A DNA stretch of 54,250 bases, taken from Trichodesmium sp. MAG_R02 (GTDB lineage: Bacteria; Cyanobacteriota; Cyanobacteriia; Cyanobacteriales; Microcoleaceae). Below the pieces are notes generated by a model. That model was not told the DNA's origin and did no database searches. It saw nothing but the letters and a program-made list of their open reading frames with translations. Of this stretch, positions 54,170 through 54,250 are shown in pieces. The stretch spans positions 1-54,250 of the forward strand of contig JAKQYE010000008.1 in assembly GCA_023356605.1 (NCBI GenBank), in the 5' to 3' direction. Numbering within the stretch: the first letter of the stretch is position 1; each line of letters opens with the position of its first letter. The position numbers and the translations under genes are program-made.

Positions 54170-54250
54170 TATTTACACTAACCAGTCGGTAATTGTATTA
54201 GAAATCAAATCTGGAATTATCTTCTTTTCTCATATTATTTATCATCCTGA

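Noticed and set aside
1-54250. tRNA genes, group II introns, prophage or integrase genes
   Set aside because: I found no tRNA-like cloverleaf with T-loop GTTCGAATC, no intron domain V plus reverse transcriptase, and no phage genes; reading by eye could miss a tRNA.

Overview
The window looks like chromosome from a low-GC, filamentous, marine-type cyanobacterium of the Trichodesmium/Okeania kind (inference). The evidence is frequent GCGATCGC (HIP1) sites, a SufR-controlled sufBCDS locus, the myxol carotenoid genes cruF and cruG, a SigG-type sigma factor, several cyanobacterium-specific families (DUF1822, DUF3727, UPF0182), long gene-poor AT-rich spacers, and many small palindromic repeats and decayed IS200/IS605 elements.

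Layout. 1-2.8 kb: 5' end of a Ser/Thr kinase gene, nadC, a 5S rRNA gene standing alone with its own terminator, and a small two-repeat protein. 2.9-9.5 kb: sufR divergent from sufB-sufC-sufD, then sufS after a spacer with tandem repeats; a SufR-type CAAC-N6-GTTG operator lies ahead of sufB. 9.7-15.9 kb: a small exported protein, a MauE-thioredoxin fusion, a decayed Uma2-type gene, a UPF0182 membrane protein and a truncated DUF362 gene. 16.1-19.6 kb: cruF and cruG, split by a dead IS200/IS605 element. 20.2-28.5 kb: a CofE-like ligase, a GNAT protein, ruvX (its last codons come from an inserted IS end), IS remnants, a DUF3727 protein, mltG and a YqeG-type phosphatase. 28.7-36.9 kb: a VOC-like protein, a gamma-glutamylcyclotransferase-like protein, sigG with a probable anti-sigma gene, moaE, pyrB and a vanadium haloperoxidase-like protein with a PEP-CTERM tail.

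37.4-51.6 kb is the accessory region and the most interesting part. It holds an HTH-AAA (AAA_35/STAND-like) protein behind two matching palindromes, a coupled AAA-TM-TPR gene with two internal stops, a 402-bp tandem array repeating a 61-residue exported peptide gene, a sigma-70-like protein, a DUF1822 protein, two paralogous membrane pentapeptide-repeat proteins (one with an internal stop), a CHAT (caspase-like) protease with an intact His-Cys pair but no standard start codon, and an overlapping prepilin-like gene. I read this as a cyanobacterial conflict or signalling cassette partly inactivated by recent point mutations; the function is inference.

51.6-54.25 kb is largely non-coding and carries a diverged duplication that preserves a hairpin. 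Short interspersed palindromic repeats occur across the window: a 94-bp family ending in TATAG/CTATA, and a family ending in CAGGACTTAC/GTAAGTCCTG with several unrelated interiors.
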